From Pseudomonas benzenivorans (lineage in GTDB: Bacteria > Pseudomonadota > Gammaproteobacteria > Pseudomonadales > Pseudomonadaceae): a stretch of DNA of 64,000 nucleotides. The stretch's first letter is position 1. Each line of letters opens with the position of its first letter. Location: positions 1 to 64,000 of the forward strand of contig NZ_FNCT01000003.1 in the NCBI RefSeq assembly GCF_900100495.1, in the 5' to 3' direction. This document shows, piece by piece, positions 14,605 to 24,024 of this stretch. The notes beneath the pieces were generated by a model that ran no database searches, was not told the DNA's origin, and saw nothing but the letters and a program-made list of their open reading frames with translations. The position numbers and the translations under genes are program-made.

Positions 14605-15027
14605 ATGAGCAAGCCAGTTGGTTGGATTGGCGCCGCATTGCTCCTGCTCGCCAGCGGCGCCGCGTTGGCCCAGGGCGGCGCCGGCGAGGAGGACGTCAGG
14701 CCGTTGGCCGAGGCGCAGCTGCCCGCCACGCCGGCTACGCAGGCCACGGCGTTGCGCGTCGACTTCGCCCCCGGCGCCACGTCGCGGCCGCACAGCCATC
14801 CCGGACCGGTGTTCGTGGTGGTGGTCGCGGGCCAGGTCGAGTCCGCCCTGGACGGCGGCGCAGTGCAGCGCTTCACGGCCGGCGACGCCTGGTACGAGGC
14901 GCCCGGCCAGCTGCACCGGATCACCCGCAATGCCAGCCAAACCGCGCCGGCAACTCTGGTCGCCTGGTTGCTGTCGGACGGCCAGACGCCGCTGCTGGCG
15001 CCGCAGCCGGCCGAGGTCGCGCCCTAG
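14605..15027 (+). CDS. exported cupin-domain protein
   Basis: A 140-residue protein. The N-terminal 22 residues form a signal peptide (GAALLLLASGAALAQ), after which comes a single double-stranded beta-helix cupin: 'RPHSHPGPVFVVVVAGQV' carries the metal histidines of motif 1 and 'GDAWYEAPGQLHRITRN' motif 2. It is a periplasmic small-molecule-binding or isomerase-like protein of unknown substrate. It is the second gene of the operon, starting with GGAG nine bases upstream. Co-transcription with an AhpD-like gene suggests a stress role. Confidence 0.85.
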   Translation: MSKPVGWIGAALLLLASGAALAQGGAGEEDVRPLAEAQLPATPATQATALRVDFAPGATSRPHSHPGPVFVVVVAGQVESALDGGAVQRFTAGDAWYEAPGQLHRITRNASQTAPATLVAWLLSDGQTPLLAPQPAEVAP

Positions 15028-15165
15028 CATCCGGGCGACCGGTTTGCGGCTGGTTTGCGAGGCCCTTAGCTACTCGCGGCCTGCTCGGCCTGGATGGATG
15101 CGGTGTCGCTCGCGCCCTGGACCTGCCAGGCCCAGGCGGGGTCTTGCCGGCGAGGCCGGCGGCGC

Positions 15166-15933
15166 TCAGCGATAGCGCGCGAGAATCGCCTCGAATTCGC
15201 CATCCTGTTTCATCTGCACCAGGGCGCGCAGCAGCGCCATGGTCGGCACGTCCGGCTCGTCGCGCACGATGCAGGCCAGCGGCTCGGACGCCACCTCGGC
15301 CAGCGCCTGGAGCTTGCGCCCAGACGGTTGCTGGCGGTTGAACCAGTGCAGGGTCAGTTCGTTGCTGATGGCGTAGTCGTAGCGCTTGGCGGCCAGCTTG
15401 GCCAGCGCCAGTTCCTGGGTGCGCGCGTCGTCGCGTTGCAGTTGACCACCGCTGAACAGGGGCTCCAGTTCGGGATAGGTGAACCCCAGCACGGTGCCGA
15501 CCGACTCGCCGTCAAGCTGGCTCAACTGCAGCCGCTGCTTGCGGCGGCCGACCAGCAGATCGCGCTGGACCATGAACGGCACGCTCCAGATGTACTGGTG
15601 GTGCGATTCGGTCAGCCAGGCCGGGCTGACGTAGCAGCGCACGTCGATTTCGCCGCGGACCAGCATTTCTTGCACGCGCAGGCGTGGCAGCACCAGCAGC
15701 TCGGCGCGGCGTCCGACCTTCTCGGCCAGGCGGTGTTGCAGATCGTAGAGGATGCCGTCGGTGGCCTGGCCGTCGACGATGTGGACCATCGGCATGGCCC
15801 CGCTTTCGCTGACGGAAAAGCGCAGCGGTCGTTGTTCTGCACCGACGGCGGCGCTCAGCAGGAACAGGGTGAGTGACAGGCACTGGAGGGCAACAGCGGC
15901 TCGGGGCATTCGGTACTCGGCGTGGCGGTTCAT
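15166..15933 (-). CDS. periplasmic solute-binding-like protein (family 3)
   Basis: A 255-residue protein with an N-terminal signal (about 9-32, ...LFLLSAAVGAEQ) and a two-lobe family 3 solute-binding fold: 'LRFSVSESGAMPM' begins lobe 1 and 'YDYAISNELTLHWF' lies in lobe 2. No permease or ATPase genes lie near, so it may be an orphan sensor-type receptor rather than a transporter part. The start is uncertain: ATG at 15933 (used here) or the ATG at 15909 eight codons later. It lies eight bases downstream of the LysE-type gene's end on the same strand, though they need not be co-transcribed. Confidence 0.8.
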   Translation of the reverse strand: MNRHAEYRMPRAAVALQCLSLTLFLLSAAVGAEQRPLRFSVSESGAMPMVHIVDGQATDGILYDLQHRLAEKVGRRAELLVLPRLRVQEMLVRGEIDVRCYVSPAWLTESHHQYIWSVPFMVQRDLLVGRRKQRLQLSQLDGESVGTVLGFTYPELEPLFSGGQLQRDDARTQELALAKLAAKRYDYAISNELTLHWFNRQQPSGRKLQALAEVASEPLACIVRDEPDVPTMALLRALVQMKQDGEFEAILARYR

Positions 15934-15985
15934 GCGCCCCCGGCGGCGAGCGGCCGGGGCAGGTCGGGTCAAGCGCAACGGGCGC

Positions 15986-16597
15986 TCAGCGGGTCATCGG
16001 CAAGGCCGCGCCCATCAGCGCGAACAGGCCGCCGCAGCAACGGTTGAAGCCCTTGCCGCTGCGCGCCAGCCAGGGGCGGATGCGGTGCGCGGCGCGGGCT
16101 AGCAGGTATTCGACGAGGCCTTCGACCAGGGCGAAGGTCAGCACCATCAGCGCGAACTGCACCAGCAGGTCGCCGCGCGGGTCGAGGAACTGCGGCAGGA
16201 AGGCGCCGAAGAACAGGATCACCTTGGGGTTGGATAGCGCCGACAGAAGGCCCTGGCGCAACAGCGTCGGGCCGGGCTTGGCGGCTGCCGGGGTGGGGGC
16301 GCTGAGGTGCAGCGCCGGGGCTCGCCAGAGCTGGATGCCGAGCCAGACCAGGTAAGCGCCGCCGAGCCATTTCAGCAGGATCAGGGCGTTGGCCGAGGCT
16401 TTCAGCAGGGCGCCGATGCCGAACATCGACAGGGCCATCAGCACGGCGAAGCCGATCACCCCGCCGGCCACGGTCCACAGGGTTTTCCGGTGCCCGTACA
16501 GCGCGCCATGGGTCAGCGCCAGCAGGCCGTTGGGGCCGGGCGTCAGCGACAGGCCGATGACGGCGGTGAGGTAGAGCAGCCAGGTGTGCAGGGCCAT
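15986..16597 (-). CDS. LysE/RhtB-family amino-acid exporter
   Basis: A 203-residue inner-membrane protein with about six transmembrane segments. The LysE-family N-terminal signature 'LSLTPGPNGLLALTHGALYG' is at about 15-34, and 'LSNPKVILFFGAFLPQFLDP' at about 121-140. Members export amino acids or homoserine lactones; the substrate here is unknown. The start is ATG at 16597. The gene is followed on the same strand by the binding-protein gene. Confidence 0.92.
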   Translation of the reverse strand: MALHTWLLYLTAVIGLSLTPGPNGLLALTHGALYGHRKTLWTVAGGVIGFAVLMALSMFGIGALLKASANALILLKWLGGAYLVWLGIQLWRAPALHLSAPTPAAAKPGPTLLRQGLLSALSNPKVILFFGAFLPQFLDPRGDLLVQFALMVLTFALVEGLVEYLLARAAHRIRPWLARSGKGFNRCCGGLFALMGAALPMTR

Positions 16598-16674
16598 GCT
16601 TTCGGGGATCCGTCGAGGGTGGAGGTAACGGCTGGCGGGGCGCTACCTTGAGGCAGCACATTAGCACGACCGTT

Positions 16675-19314
16675 TCAGGTTTCGGCCAGCGGCAAGGTGA
16701 AATAGAAGGTGCTGCCTTCACCCACCACGCTGCTGTAGCCAATCTGTCCGTGCATGCGCTCCACAAGGGCCTTGCAGATGCTCAGGCCGAGCCCGGTGCC
16801 GCCGCGGCGCCGGCTGTCGGAGCCATCGGCCTGGGCGAACTTCTGGAAGATGCGTGCGCGGAATTCGTCGGCGATGCCCGGTCCCTGGTCGAGTACCTGG
16901 ACCCGCACCTGGCCGTCGACGATCCGCGCCGAGATCTCGACCCGGTCCTGCGGCGCGGAGAACTTCACGGCATTGGATATCAGGTTGCTCAGCACCTGCT
17001 GCAGGCGCAGGCCGTCGACCTCGACCGGCACGCGCGCAGGGAGCGCGCTGAGGTCCAGCTCGAGCTGCACCTGGAAGCTCTCGGCGTAGCCCTGGTTATG
17101 CGCCAGTGCCTCATGCAGCAGCGGATGCAGGTCGGTGCGGCTGAGGTGGATGGCGGCTTGGCCGAATTCGAGTTTCTCGATATCGAGGATGTCGTCGACC
17201 AGGCTGGCCAGGCGTTGCGAGTTGCTGTGGGCGATGCTGACCAGCTCGCGCGCCGGTTGCGCCAGCTCGCCGACCGCGCCGGCCGCCAGCAGGCCGAGTG
17301 AGCCCTTGATCGAGGTGAGCGGGGTGCGCAGTTCGTGGCTGACGGTGGCGATGAATTCGTTTTTCAGGCGTTCGACCTGTTTGCGCGCGCCGATGTCGCG
17401 GAGCATGCAGATGTACAGCTGGCGCCCCGGCAGTTGCGAGCTGCTCAAGCTGATTTCCAGCTCCAGGCGGTGCGCATCCGCATGGATGCCGTGGGTTTCC
17501 AGCGGCGTGCCGAACAGTTCGTCGAACGCCTCGGCGCCGCATTGCGCCAGGGCCGGGATCAGCCGGCCCACCGGGCAGCCGGCAAGTGCCGCGCCGGGGT
17601 AGCCGAACAGGCGGCTGCTGGCCGGGTTGGCGCGCTCGATCAGGCCCTGTTGGTCGAAGATCAAGATGCCCTCGGCGGCGTTTTCCAGGATCGTGCTCAA
17701 TTCCAGGGTGCGCTGCTTGACCAGGTGGCGGATCTGATCGGCGCGGCCGGTCATGCTCAGCAGGAAGCCGCCGAGCAGGCTGCAGAGCAGCAAACCGCCC
17801 GCCAGCACGGCCCAGGATTGCAGGCTGCGCTGGCCGAGCAGGAAGGCTTCGCTCGGCGCAACCTCGAGGCGTAGTGTGCGTCCGGCCTGCTGCCAGTCTT
17901 CCCGCCAGGCCAGCGGCTGGGCATAGGCCGGCAGTTCGGCCTGATCCCGGCCGTGCAGGGTGGCCGGCGTGGTTTCGCTGATATCGCTCAGCTGCAGGTG
18001 GAAGCTGTCTTGCGGGTAGCCGCTGAGGGCCGACCCGATCAGATCGTTTATCCGGATCACCGCGACGGCATAGCCGCGCAGTTGCCGGCGCCGCTCGCTC
18101 AACTCGGCCGGCGCCGGGCTGTCGCGGAACAACGGGTAGAACAGCAGCACGCCGGGTTGCTGGCGATCGTCCTGGACCAGGCTGATCGGTGCGGTCATCG
18201 CCGCCTCGCCGCTGTCGCGCGCGCGTTCCATGGCGGCGCGGCGGGTCGGCTCGGAGGCGACGTCGTAGCCCCGCACCGCCGCATTGGCGGCGTAGGGCTC
18301 GACGAAGGTGACCGGGACATAGCTGTCGCGGCGTGTGGCCGGCTGCAGGTCGCCGGCGGCGCTGCGTTCCTGGATGCGGAAGTCGCGAAAGCCCGCGGCG
18401 GCCATCTCGGCTTCATAGGCGGGGCGCTGGGCGTCGGCGACCTGGGCATTCCAGCTCAGGGCCAGGATGCCCGGATAGGCGCTGGGCAGGTGGGCGACGA
18501 AGGCGGCGAACTCCTCGCGGGTGACCTGTCGCGAGGAGCCGAAAAAGCGCTCGATCGACTGCAGCGCGCGGCCGTAGAGCTCGAAGCGGAACCTGAGCGT
18601 GGCCGCCATCATCTTCGCCTGCTCGTGGGCACGGAAGCGCAGGTTGTCCTGCTCCGCCTCGCTGGCGCGGATGAAGACCAGCACCATGATCGCGCAGCTG
18701 ATCAGCAGCGGCAGCCCCACGCTGCCGGCGCGGCTGCGCCAGAGCGCGCGGGGCTGGGCGAAGAGGATGAACATCAGGGGGCTGGCGATCAGCACGCCGA
18801 TGCTGTCGCCGACCCACCAGGTCCACCAACTGAAGGGCAGCTGCGCGGCGCTGATGGTCTGGCTGAGGTAGAGCACGCCGGTGCCGGCGCTGGCGCTGAC
18901 CAGGCAGGCGAGCGGGCCGCCGAGCAGGAGCAGCAGGAAAATGCTGCGCTCGCTGGTCAGCGGCGTGGGAAAACCGACGAAGCGGCGAATCAGCCAGGCG
19001 CCGATCAGGCTGTGCAGCGAGGTGCCGAGCGCGATGCCCATGGCGATCAGCAGCCCCTTGAGGCTCAGTTGCTCGAAGCCGCTGAAGGCGATGCTGAGGT
19101 TGAGCAGTGTCGAGCCGAGAAACACCCCGGCGAGCATCGGGTAACCCCAGATCAGCACGGCCGCCAGGGCGATGCCCACCGGCGGAAAGACCGCGCTGGC
19201 AAAGCCGGGCGGAATCGCCAGGAGCAGCGCCAGGCGACCGGCGACGGCGTAGGCCAGGGCCAGCAACAGGATTTTCGCCGGCAGCGGCAGGGCGGAGACG
19301 GACAGGGCTGGCAT
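16675..19314 (-). CDS. MASE1-CHASE-PAS sensor histidine kinase
   Basis: An 879-residue membrane sensor kinase. The order is: MASE1 membrane domain (about residues 10-215, eight or so helices); CHASE sensory domain facing the periplasm (about 225-480, with 'FRFELYGRALQSIERFF'); a further membrane helix (about 505-525); PAS (about 540-635); HisKA with the phospho-acceptor 'ATVSHELRTPL' (about 655); and HATPase_c with N box 'NLISNAVKF', 'DQGPGIA' and 'GGTGLGLSI'. There is no receiver domain and no response-regulator gene beside it, so its partner is elsewhere. The ligand of the CHASE domain is unknown. It is oriented away from the KAS III gene, with a 485-base region between. Confidence 0.94.
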   Translation of the reverse strand: MPALSVSALPLPAKILLLALAYAVAGRLALLLAIPPGFASAVFPPVGIALAAVLIWGYPMLAGVFLGSTLLNLSIAFSGFEQLSLKGLLIAMGIALGTSLHSLIGAWLIRRFVGFPTPLTSERSIFLLLLLGGPLACLVSASAGTGVLYLSQTISAAQLPFSWWTWWVGDSIGVLIASPLMFILFAQPRALWRSRAGSVGLPLLISCAIMVLVFIRASEAEQDNLRFRAHEQAKMMAATLRFRFELYGRALQSIERFFGSSRQVTREEFAAFVAHLPSAYPGILALSWNAQVADAQRPAYEAEMAAAGFRDFRIQERSAAGDLQPATRRDSYVPVTFVEPYAANAAVRGYDVASEPTRRAAMERARDSGEAAMTAPISLVQDDRQQPGVLLFYPLFRDSPAPAELSERRRQLRGYAVAVIRINDLIGSALSGYPQDSFHLQLSDISETTPATLHGRDQAELPAYAQPLAWREDWQQAGRTLRLEVAPSEAFLLGQRSLQSWAVLAGGLLLCSLLGGFLLSMTGRADQIRHLVKQRTLELSTILENAAEGILIFDQQGLIERANPASSRLFGYPGAALAGCPVGRLIPALAQCGAEAFDELFGTPLETHGIHADAHRLELEISLSSSQLPGRQLYICMLRDIGARKQVERLKNEFIATVSHELRTPLTSIKGSLGLLAAGAVGELAQPARELVSIAHSNSQRLASLVDDILDIEKLEFGQAAIHLSRTDLHPLLHEALAHNQGYAESFQVQLELDLSALPARVPVEVDGLRLQQVLSNLISNAVKFSAPQDRVEISARIVDGQVRVQVLDQGPGIADEFRARIFQKFAQADGSDSRRRGGTGLGLSICKALVERMHGQIGYSSVVGEGSTFYFTLPLAET

Positions 19315-19467
19315 GGAGTGGTTGGGGCTCCGGGGCTACGGGTTGTCCAACTGCAGCAGGCGTGCGTTCCGCCGAGTCAGCTCTGGGGGTGTATTTAAGC
19401 GGTTCCGCCCGCGCTGCGCTGTAGCGCTTTGGTGGGGGGTACCCGGTCGTTTGGCGGGGCCGTGCCG

Positions 19468-19495
19468 AGCGGCAGGATAATTTCATTATGCCGCT
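19468..19495. promoter_or_regulatory. dyad in the 485-bp gap between histidine kinase and KAS III genes
   Basis: AGCGGCA(GG)ATAAT...ATTATGCCGCT forms an inverted repeat with a short bulge in an otherwise gene-free stretch (19315-19799). It could be an operator for either divergent gene. No other clear structure was seen in that stretch. Confidence 0.35.
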
Positions 19496-19799
19496 GGCGG
19501 AAGGGTCAACCGCCGCCGCGCTTTTATCAGCTGGCGCGCACTCGCTACACTTGCCCGGCGGCTGTGCCGATCGACGTTCCGCCAGGGAGCGGCCCCTCGG
19601 CCATCCGTAGCGGCCGGCAGTCAGACGCTTGTTTGACCTGCGGACGAAATCGCTTTGCCTGTGGCACACTCTGCGGCTTGGGACGGGGCGCCAGGCGCCA
19701 TCGCCCCGTTGGCTCCCCCGAATTTATGCCTATGGCCCGCCGGCCACGGGTGTCTGCATAACCGGCCGCCCCATGCGGCACTGTAATAGAGGAATGACC

Positions 19800-20921
19800 G
19801 TGCATAACGTCGTCATCAGTGGTACTGGCCTGTACACCCCGGCGAACAGCATTTCCAACGACGAGCTGGTGGCGTCCTTCAACGCGTATGTGGCGCAATT
19901 CAACGCCGAGAATGCCGCGGCGATCGCCCGTGGCGAGGTCGAGGCGCTGACCGAGTCGAGCAGCGCCTTCATCGAGCGGGCCTCGGGCATCAAGAGCCGG
20001 TTCGTCGTCGACAAGGACGGCATCCTCGATCCGCAGCGCATGGCCCCGCGGATTCCCGAGCGCAGCAACGAGCAGTGGGGGATTCTCTGCGAGATGGCCA
20101 TCGGCGCCGCCCAGGAAGCCCTGGCGCGTGCCGGCAGGACCGCGGCGGATATCGACGGGGTGATAGTCGCCTGCTCGAACCTGCAACGCGCCTACCCGGC
20201 GGTGGCCATCGAAGTGCAGGCGGCCCTCGGCATCCAGGGCTTCGGCTTCGACATGAACGTGGCCTGCTCCTCGGCCACCTTCGGCCTGCAGGCCGCGGCC
20301 AACAGCGTGCAACTCGGCCAGGCGCGGGCGATCCTGATGGTCAACCCGGAAATCTGCACCGGCCACCTGAACTTCCGCGACCGCGACAGCCACTTCATCT
20401 TCGGCGACGCCTGCACCGCGGTGATCGTCGAGCGTGCCGACCTGGCCACCTCCAAGCACCAGTTCGACATCGTCGGCAGCAAGCTGCTGACCCAGTTCTC
20501 CAACAACATCCGCAACAACTTCGGCTTCCTCAACCGCGCGGCGGAAGAGGGCATCGGCGCGCCGGACAAGCTGTTCGTCCAGGAAGGCCGCAAGGTGTTC
20601 AAGGAAGTCTGCCCGATGGTCGCCGAGCTGATCGCCGCGCACCTGCAGGAGCACCAGCTCAACGTCGGCGACGTCAAGCGCTTCTGGCTGCACCAGGCCA
20701 ACCTCAACATGAACCTGCTGATCGCCCGCAAGCTGCTCGGCCGCGATGCCGAGCCGCACGAGGCGCCGGTGATCCTCGACAGCTACGCCAACACCAGCTC
20801 GGCCGGCTCGGTGATCGCCCTGCACAAGCACCAGGACGACCTGCCGAGCGGCGCCCTGGGCGTGCTCAGCTCATTCGGCGCCGGCTACTCGATCGGCAGC
20901 GTGATCCTGCGCAAACGCTGA
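19800..20921 (+). CDS. beta-ketoacyl-ACP synthase III-like enzyme (PA3286-type)
   Basis: A 373-residue thiolase-fold condensing enzyme. The catalytic triad is visible: Cys in 'VACSSATFG', His in 'WLHQANLNMN', Asn in 'NTSSAGS'. Length and N-terminus (MHNVVISGTGLYTP) match the P. aeruginosa PA3286 type, which takes medium-chain acyl-CoA into fatty acid synthesis; this functional link is from knowledge of that protein. I choose GTG at 19800, seven bases after GAGG; an ATG at 19794 is too close to the same site. The stop overlaps the ATG of the sigma-factor gene by one base. Confidence 0.92.
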   Translation: MHNVVISGTGLYTPANSISNDELVASFNAYVAQFNAENAAAIARGEVEALTESSSAFIERASGIKSRFVVDKDGILDPQRMAPRIPERSNEQWGILCEMAIGAAQEALARAGRTAADIDGVIVACSNLQRAYPAVAIEVQAALGIQGFGFDMNVACSSATFGLQAAANSVQLGQARAILMVNPEICTGHLNFRDRDSHFIFGDACTAVIVERADLATSKHQFDIVGSKLLTQFSNNIRNNFGFLNRAAEEGIGAPDKLFVQEGRKVFKEVCPMVAELIAAHLQEHQLNVGDVKRFWLHQANLNMNLLIARKLLGRDAEPHEAPVILDSYANTSSAGSVIALHKHQDDLPSGALGVLSSFGAGYSIGSVILRKR

Positions 20922-21532
20922 TGGACTATCCGGCCGATAGCGCATTGCTCAGCCGGCTGCTGGCCGGCGAGCAGCAGGCCTTCCGCGAGCTGGTCGGCAC
21001 CTACCAGGGGGCGATGCGGGCGGTGGCCTTCGCCATCGTCGGCAGCCGGCATGCCGACGAGGTGGTGCAGGACGCCTGGCTGGCCGTGGTGCGCAGCCTG
21101 GACGGTTTCCAGGGCCGTTCCAGCCTGAAGACCTGGCTGCTGACCATCACCGCCAACACCGCCAAGACCCGCCTCAAGCACAACCGCCGCGAGGTGCTGC
21201 TGGACGATCTGCCGGGCCCGCATGGTTCGGTGGGTGACGAGCGTTTCGCCGCGGATGGCCATTGGCTGCTGGCGCCCCATGCCTGGCATCAGGACAGCCC
21301 CGAAGCCCTGCTCACCGCGAGCGAGCTGCGCGAGTGCCTGGAGAAAACCCTGGGCAGCCTGTCCGAGCTGCAAGGCAGCGTGTTGCAGCTGCGCGAGCGC
21401 CAGGGCCTGGAGCTGGAGGAGATCTGTAATCTTTTGGATATCTCGCTCTCCAATGTGCGGGTGCTGCTGCACCGCGCGCGCCTGAAGGTGTTCGCCACCC
21501 TGGAGCATTTCGAGGAGACCGGCCAATGCTGA
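20921..21532 (+). CDS. ECF-family RNA polymerase sigma factor
   Basis: A 203-residue ECF sigma factor. Region 2 is at about 10-75 ('DEVVQDAWLAVVRSLDGFQGRSSLKTWLLTITAN', the -10 binding and melting part) and region 4 at about 135-190 ('LRERQGLELEEICNLLDISLSNVRVLLHRARLKV', helix-turn-helix for -35). A longer linker between the regions contains 'GSVGDERFAADGHWLL'. It starts inside the stop codon of the KAS III gene and overlaps the anti-sigma gene by seven bases, so all three are coupled. Targets unknown; the order is the same as in P. aeruginosa around PA3286-PA3284. Confidence 0.94.
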   Translation: MDYPADSALLSRLLAGEQQAFRELVGTYQGAMRAVAFAIVGSRHADEVVQDAWLAVVRSLDGFQGRSSLKTWLLTITANTAKTRLKHNRREVLLDDLPGPHGSVGDERFAADGHWLLAPHAWHQDSPEALLTASELRECLEKTLGSLSELQGSVLQLRERQGLELEEICNLLDISLSNVRVLLHRARLKVFATLEHFEETGQC

Positions 21533-21759
21533 GTTGTAAGGAGTTGGTGGCACGCTCCAGTGACTTTCTCGACAGTCAATTGAGCTTTCGTGAACGCCTG
21601 GCGGTGCGCAGCCACCTGGCCATGTGCCGGCACTGCCGGCGCTTCATCAGGCAGATGCGCGTGACCCAGCGGGTGCTGCGGGCCCTGCCGGAAGCGGCGA
21701 TTCCCGAGCTGGAGGCGCTGGCCGCACGGCTGGCCGAACAGCGCCGGCTGCAGCGCTGA
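21526..21759 (+). CDS. zinc-finger anti-sigma factor
   Basis: A 77-residue protein with the zinc-binding anti-sigma pattern: 'CKELVARSSDFLDSQLSFRERLAVRSHLAMCRHCRRFI' shows HxxxCxxC (about 30-37). There is no transmembrane segment, so it is a soluble ZAS-type anti-sigma factor. It probably holds the sigma factor encoded just upstream and releases it on a redox or zinc signal. It overlaps that gene by seven bases. Confidence 0.9.
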   Translation: MLSCKELVARSSDFLDSQLSFRERLAVRSHLAMCRHCRRFIRQMRVTQRVLRALPEAAIPELEALAARLAEQRRLQR

Positions 21760-21867
21760 TAGCGCACGCCCAGGTTATTTGCCGTCGTCGATCGCGTCGG
21801 CCGGCACGGCCGGCGCTGGCGCCTATGCTTAACCAGCCAGCCATCATCTCGGTTCGGGAGCACGGGG

Positions 21868-22311
21868 ATGCCATCGATCACCAGCCACGACGCCTGGTTC
21901 GCCGGTCTCAAGGCGCTCAGCCAGGACAACTTTCCCAAGCGCTGCCGCAACTGCGGCCGGGAATTCGCCAGCGAGGCCGACTACTTCCAGCAGACCCAGG
22001 CGATCCGCCCCGAGATCACCGGCCTGAAGGCGGTCTACGACGACGATGACGGGCCGCTGGTCGAGGTCTTCCGCAACTGCCTGTGCGGTTCCACCCTGCT
22101 GGTGAGCTGCATGTCGCGGCGCGACGATTCGGCGGCCGGGCACAGCCGCCGGCGGCTGTTCGACGAGCTGCTCGGCTATCTGGCGCGCCATGGCATCGAG
22201 CGCGCCCAGGCACGGGTCGAGCTGTTGCGGGTGGCGTCCGGCGAGCGCAGTGCGGTGCTGGAAGCCTGGTACGGGCAGATCGCCGCCCAGGGCCGCAAGC
22301 CTGGGGCCTGA
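21868..22311 (+). CDS. conserved zinc-ribbon-like hypothetical protein
   Basis: A 147-residue cytoplasmic protein. Its N-terminal part holds 'CRNCGREF' and, 50 residues later, 'NCLCGSTLL', which together can form a four-cysteine zinc site. The C-terminal half is helical (RRRLFDELLGYLARHGIERAQARVELLRV). No function known. It follows the anti-sigma gene after 108 bases in the same direction; the ribosome site before 21868 is GGGAG. Confidence 0.75.
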   Translation: MPSITSHDAWFAGLKALSQDNFPKRCRNCGREFASEADYFQQTQAIRPEITGLKAVYDDDDGPLVEVFRNCLCGSTLLVSCMSRRDDSAAGHSRRRLFDELLGYLARHGIERAQARVELLRVASGERSAVLEAWYGQIAAQGRKPGA

Positions 22312-22330
22312 GCTACGCCTCGACCACCCT

Positions 22331-22413
22331 GTAGGAGCGGCCGGGCGGCGTTCGGCTTTCGCCGCGAAGGGGCTATCAAGCTACGCAGCCGTCGCGGCTA
22401 AAGCCCCTCCCAC
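22331..22413. repeat. REP-like sequence pair
   Basis: GTAGGAGCGG begins at 22331 and the converse CGCGGCTAAAGCCCCTCCCAC ends at 22413. Both are typical arms of Pseudomonas REP/BIME sequences. They lie in the 314-base gap before the porin gene. Confidence 0.65.
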
Positions 22414-22499
22414 AAGAGCAGCCTGCTCCGCCGAGACTCGCCGTCGATACTCACAGGTAGCGATTTCCGCTTATAGATAATCGAAGTAAAAAAGTTCCG

Positions 22500-22517
22500 T
22501 TGTCATCAAACATTTAT
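22500..22517 (+). promoter_or_regulatory. possible degenerate Pho box
   Basis: TTGTCAT at 22500-22506 is a good half-site. Eleven bases on, CATTTAT (22511-22517) is a poor second half. Position upstream of a phosphate-type porin gives it some weight; the sequence alone is weak. Confidence 0.35.
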
Positions 22518-22625
22518 ATATCAGCAACTGGGCTGAAATAACCCGCCGCCAAGATTCCCCCCAGCACGAACGAGCGCGATCGCTCGGGTGTTTTCAACAC
22601 TTAAAGTCCATTAGGGGAATCTTCG

Positions 22626-23936
22626 ATGATCCGTAAGCACTTCGCCGGTTTTGCAGCCAGCGCCCTGGCCCTGGCCGTATCCGCCCAGGCTTTCGCCGGC
22701 ACCGTCACCACTGATGGCGCAGACATCGTGGTCAAGACCAAGGGTGGCCTGGAAGTCGCCACTGCCGACAAGGCCTTCGGCTTCAAGGTCGGCGGCCGCC
22801 TGCAGGCGGACTACAGCCGCTTCGATGGTCTCTACACCGACAACGGCGAAACCGCGGATGCCGCCTATTTCCGCCGCGCCTTCCTGGAAATTTCCGGCGT
22901 CGCCTACACCGACTGGGCTTACGCCATCAACTACGACTTCTCGCACAACGCCGGCTCTTCCGACGATGGCTACTTCGACGAAGCCTCGATCGCCTACAAC
23001 GGTTTTGCCCCGGCTTCCATCAAGGTCGGCCGCTTCGATCCGGAGTTCGGCCTGGAAAAAGCCACCAGCTCCAAGTGGGTTACCGCCCAGGAGCGCAACG
23101 CCGTCTATGACCTGATCGACTGGGCCAACGGCCACCAGAACGGCATGGGCATCCAGGCCTCCTCGATGCTCGGCAGCTCGGGCTATGCCTCCGCGGGCCT
23201 GTTCGCCAAGGACAACAACGACACCGACGGCGACAGCGTCAAGCAGTTCAACCTGCGCGGGGTGTTCGCTCCGCTGCACGAAGCCGGCAACGTGCTGCAC
23301 ATCGGCGCCAACTTCGCCCGCCGCGATGTTTCCGACAGCGTCGTCGATGCGCGCTTCCGCAGCCGTCTGGGCATGCGTGGCGTAGAGACCCTGGGCGGCA
23401 ACGATGCCGGCCCGAACGGCAACCGTCCGGTCCTCGGCGGGGTCAACAACTCCGCGGCCGGCACTTACGAGGATGACACCGCATGGGGCCTGGAAGCCGC
23501 CTGGGCCACCGGCCCGTTCTCCCTGCAGGGTGAGTACATCCAGCGCGACCTGCAGGCCGATGCCGACACGGTCGAAGACATCGAATCCGACGGCTTCTAT
23601 GTGCAGGCCGCCTACACCCTGACCGGTGAGGCGCGCGACTACAAACTGGGCAAGTTCGACAAGATCAAGCCGGCCAACAACCAGATCGGTGCCTGGGAGC
23701 TGTTCTACCGCTACGACAGCATGACCGTGGAAGACGACAACATCGTCACCGCTACCGCGACCCGTGAAGTCGGCGATGCCGAAGCCAAGGTGCACAACCT
23801 GGGCGTCAACTGGTACGCCAACGAGGCGGTGAAGATCAGCGGCGTGTACGTCAAGGCCGAGACCGACAAGGTCACCAACCTGAATGGCGACGACGACGGT
23901 GATGGTTTCGTCCTCCGCGCCCAGTACGTGTTCTAA
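22626..23936 (+). CDS. OprP/OprO-type anion-selective porin
   Basis: A 436-residue outer-membrane porin. A signal peptide (about 1-24, ...AVSAQAFA) is followed by a 16-strand barrel with the OprP/OprO opening '[36 protein letters not shown]' split over its first strands, and a terminal phenylalanine (RAQYVF), the usual assembly signal. P. aeruginosa OprP and OprO are phosphate- and pyrophosphate-selective channels induced by phosphate starvation. Which one this resembles more cannot be decided by eye. A strong terminator follows. The gene order KAS III - sigma - anti-sigma - porin is as in P. aeruginosa PA3286-PA3279. Confidence 0.92.
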   Translation: MIRKHFAGFAASALALAVSAQAFAGTVTTDGADIVVKTKGGLEVATADKAFGFKVGGRLQADYSRFDGLYTDNGETADAAYFRRAFLEISGVAYTDWAYAINYDFSHNAGSSDDGYFDEASIAYNGFAPASIKVGRFDPEFGLEKATSSKWVTAQERNAVYDLIDWANGHQNGMGIQASSMLGSSGYASAGLFAKDNNDTDGDSVKQFNLRGVFAPLHEAGNVLHIGANFARRDVSDSVVDARFRSRLGMRGVETLGGNDAGPNGNRPVLGGVNNSAAGTYEDDTAWGLEAAWATGPFSLQGEYIQRDLQADADTVEDIESDGFYVQAAYTLTGEARDYKLGKFDKIKPANNQIGAWELFYRYDSMTVEDDNIVTATATREVGDAEAKVHNLGVNWYANEAVKISGVYVKAETDKVTNLNGDDDGDGFVLRAQYVF

Positions 23937-23969
23937 CTGCCCGGCGACACAACTCCACTGTTTAATTTC

Positions 23970-23997
23970 AGCCCCGCCCCGTGCGGGGCTTTTTTTC
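23970..23997 (+). terminator. rho-independent terminator after the porin gene
   Basis: The perfect stem AGCCCCGC..GCGGGGCT is followed by seven T, 33 bases after the porin stop. Confidence 0.93.
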
Positions 23998-24024
23998 GTC
24001 CGCGGCTCGGGCCAGACTGCGCCC

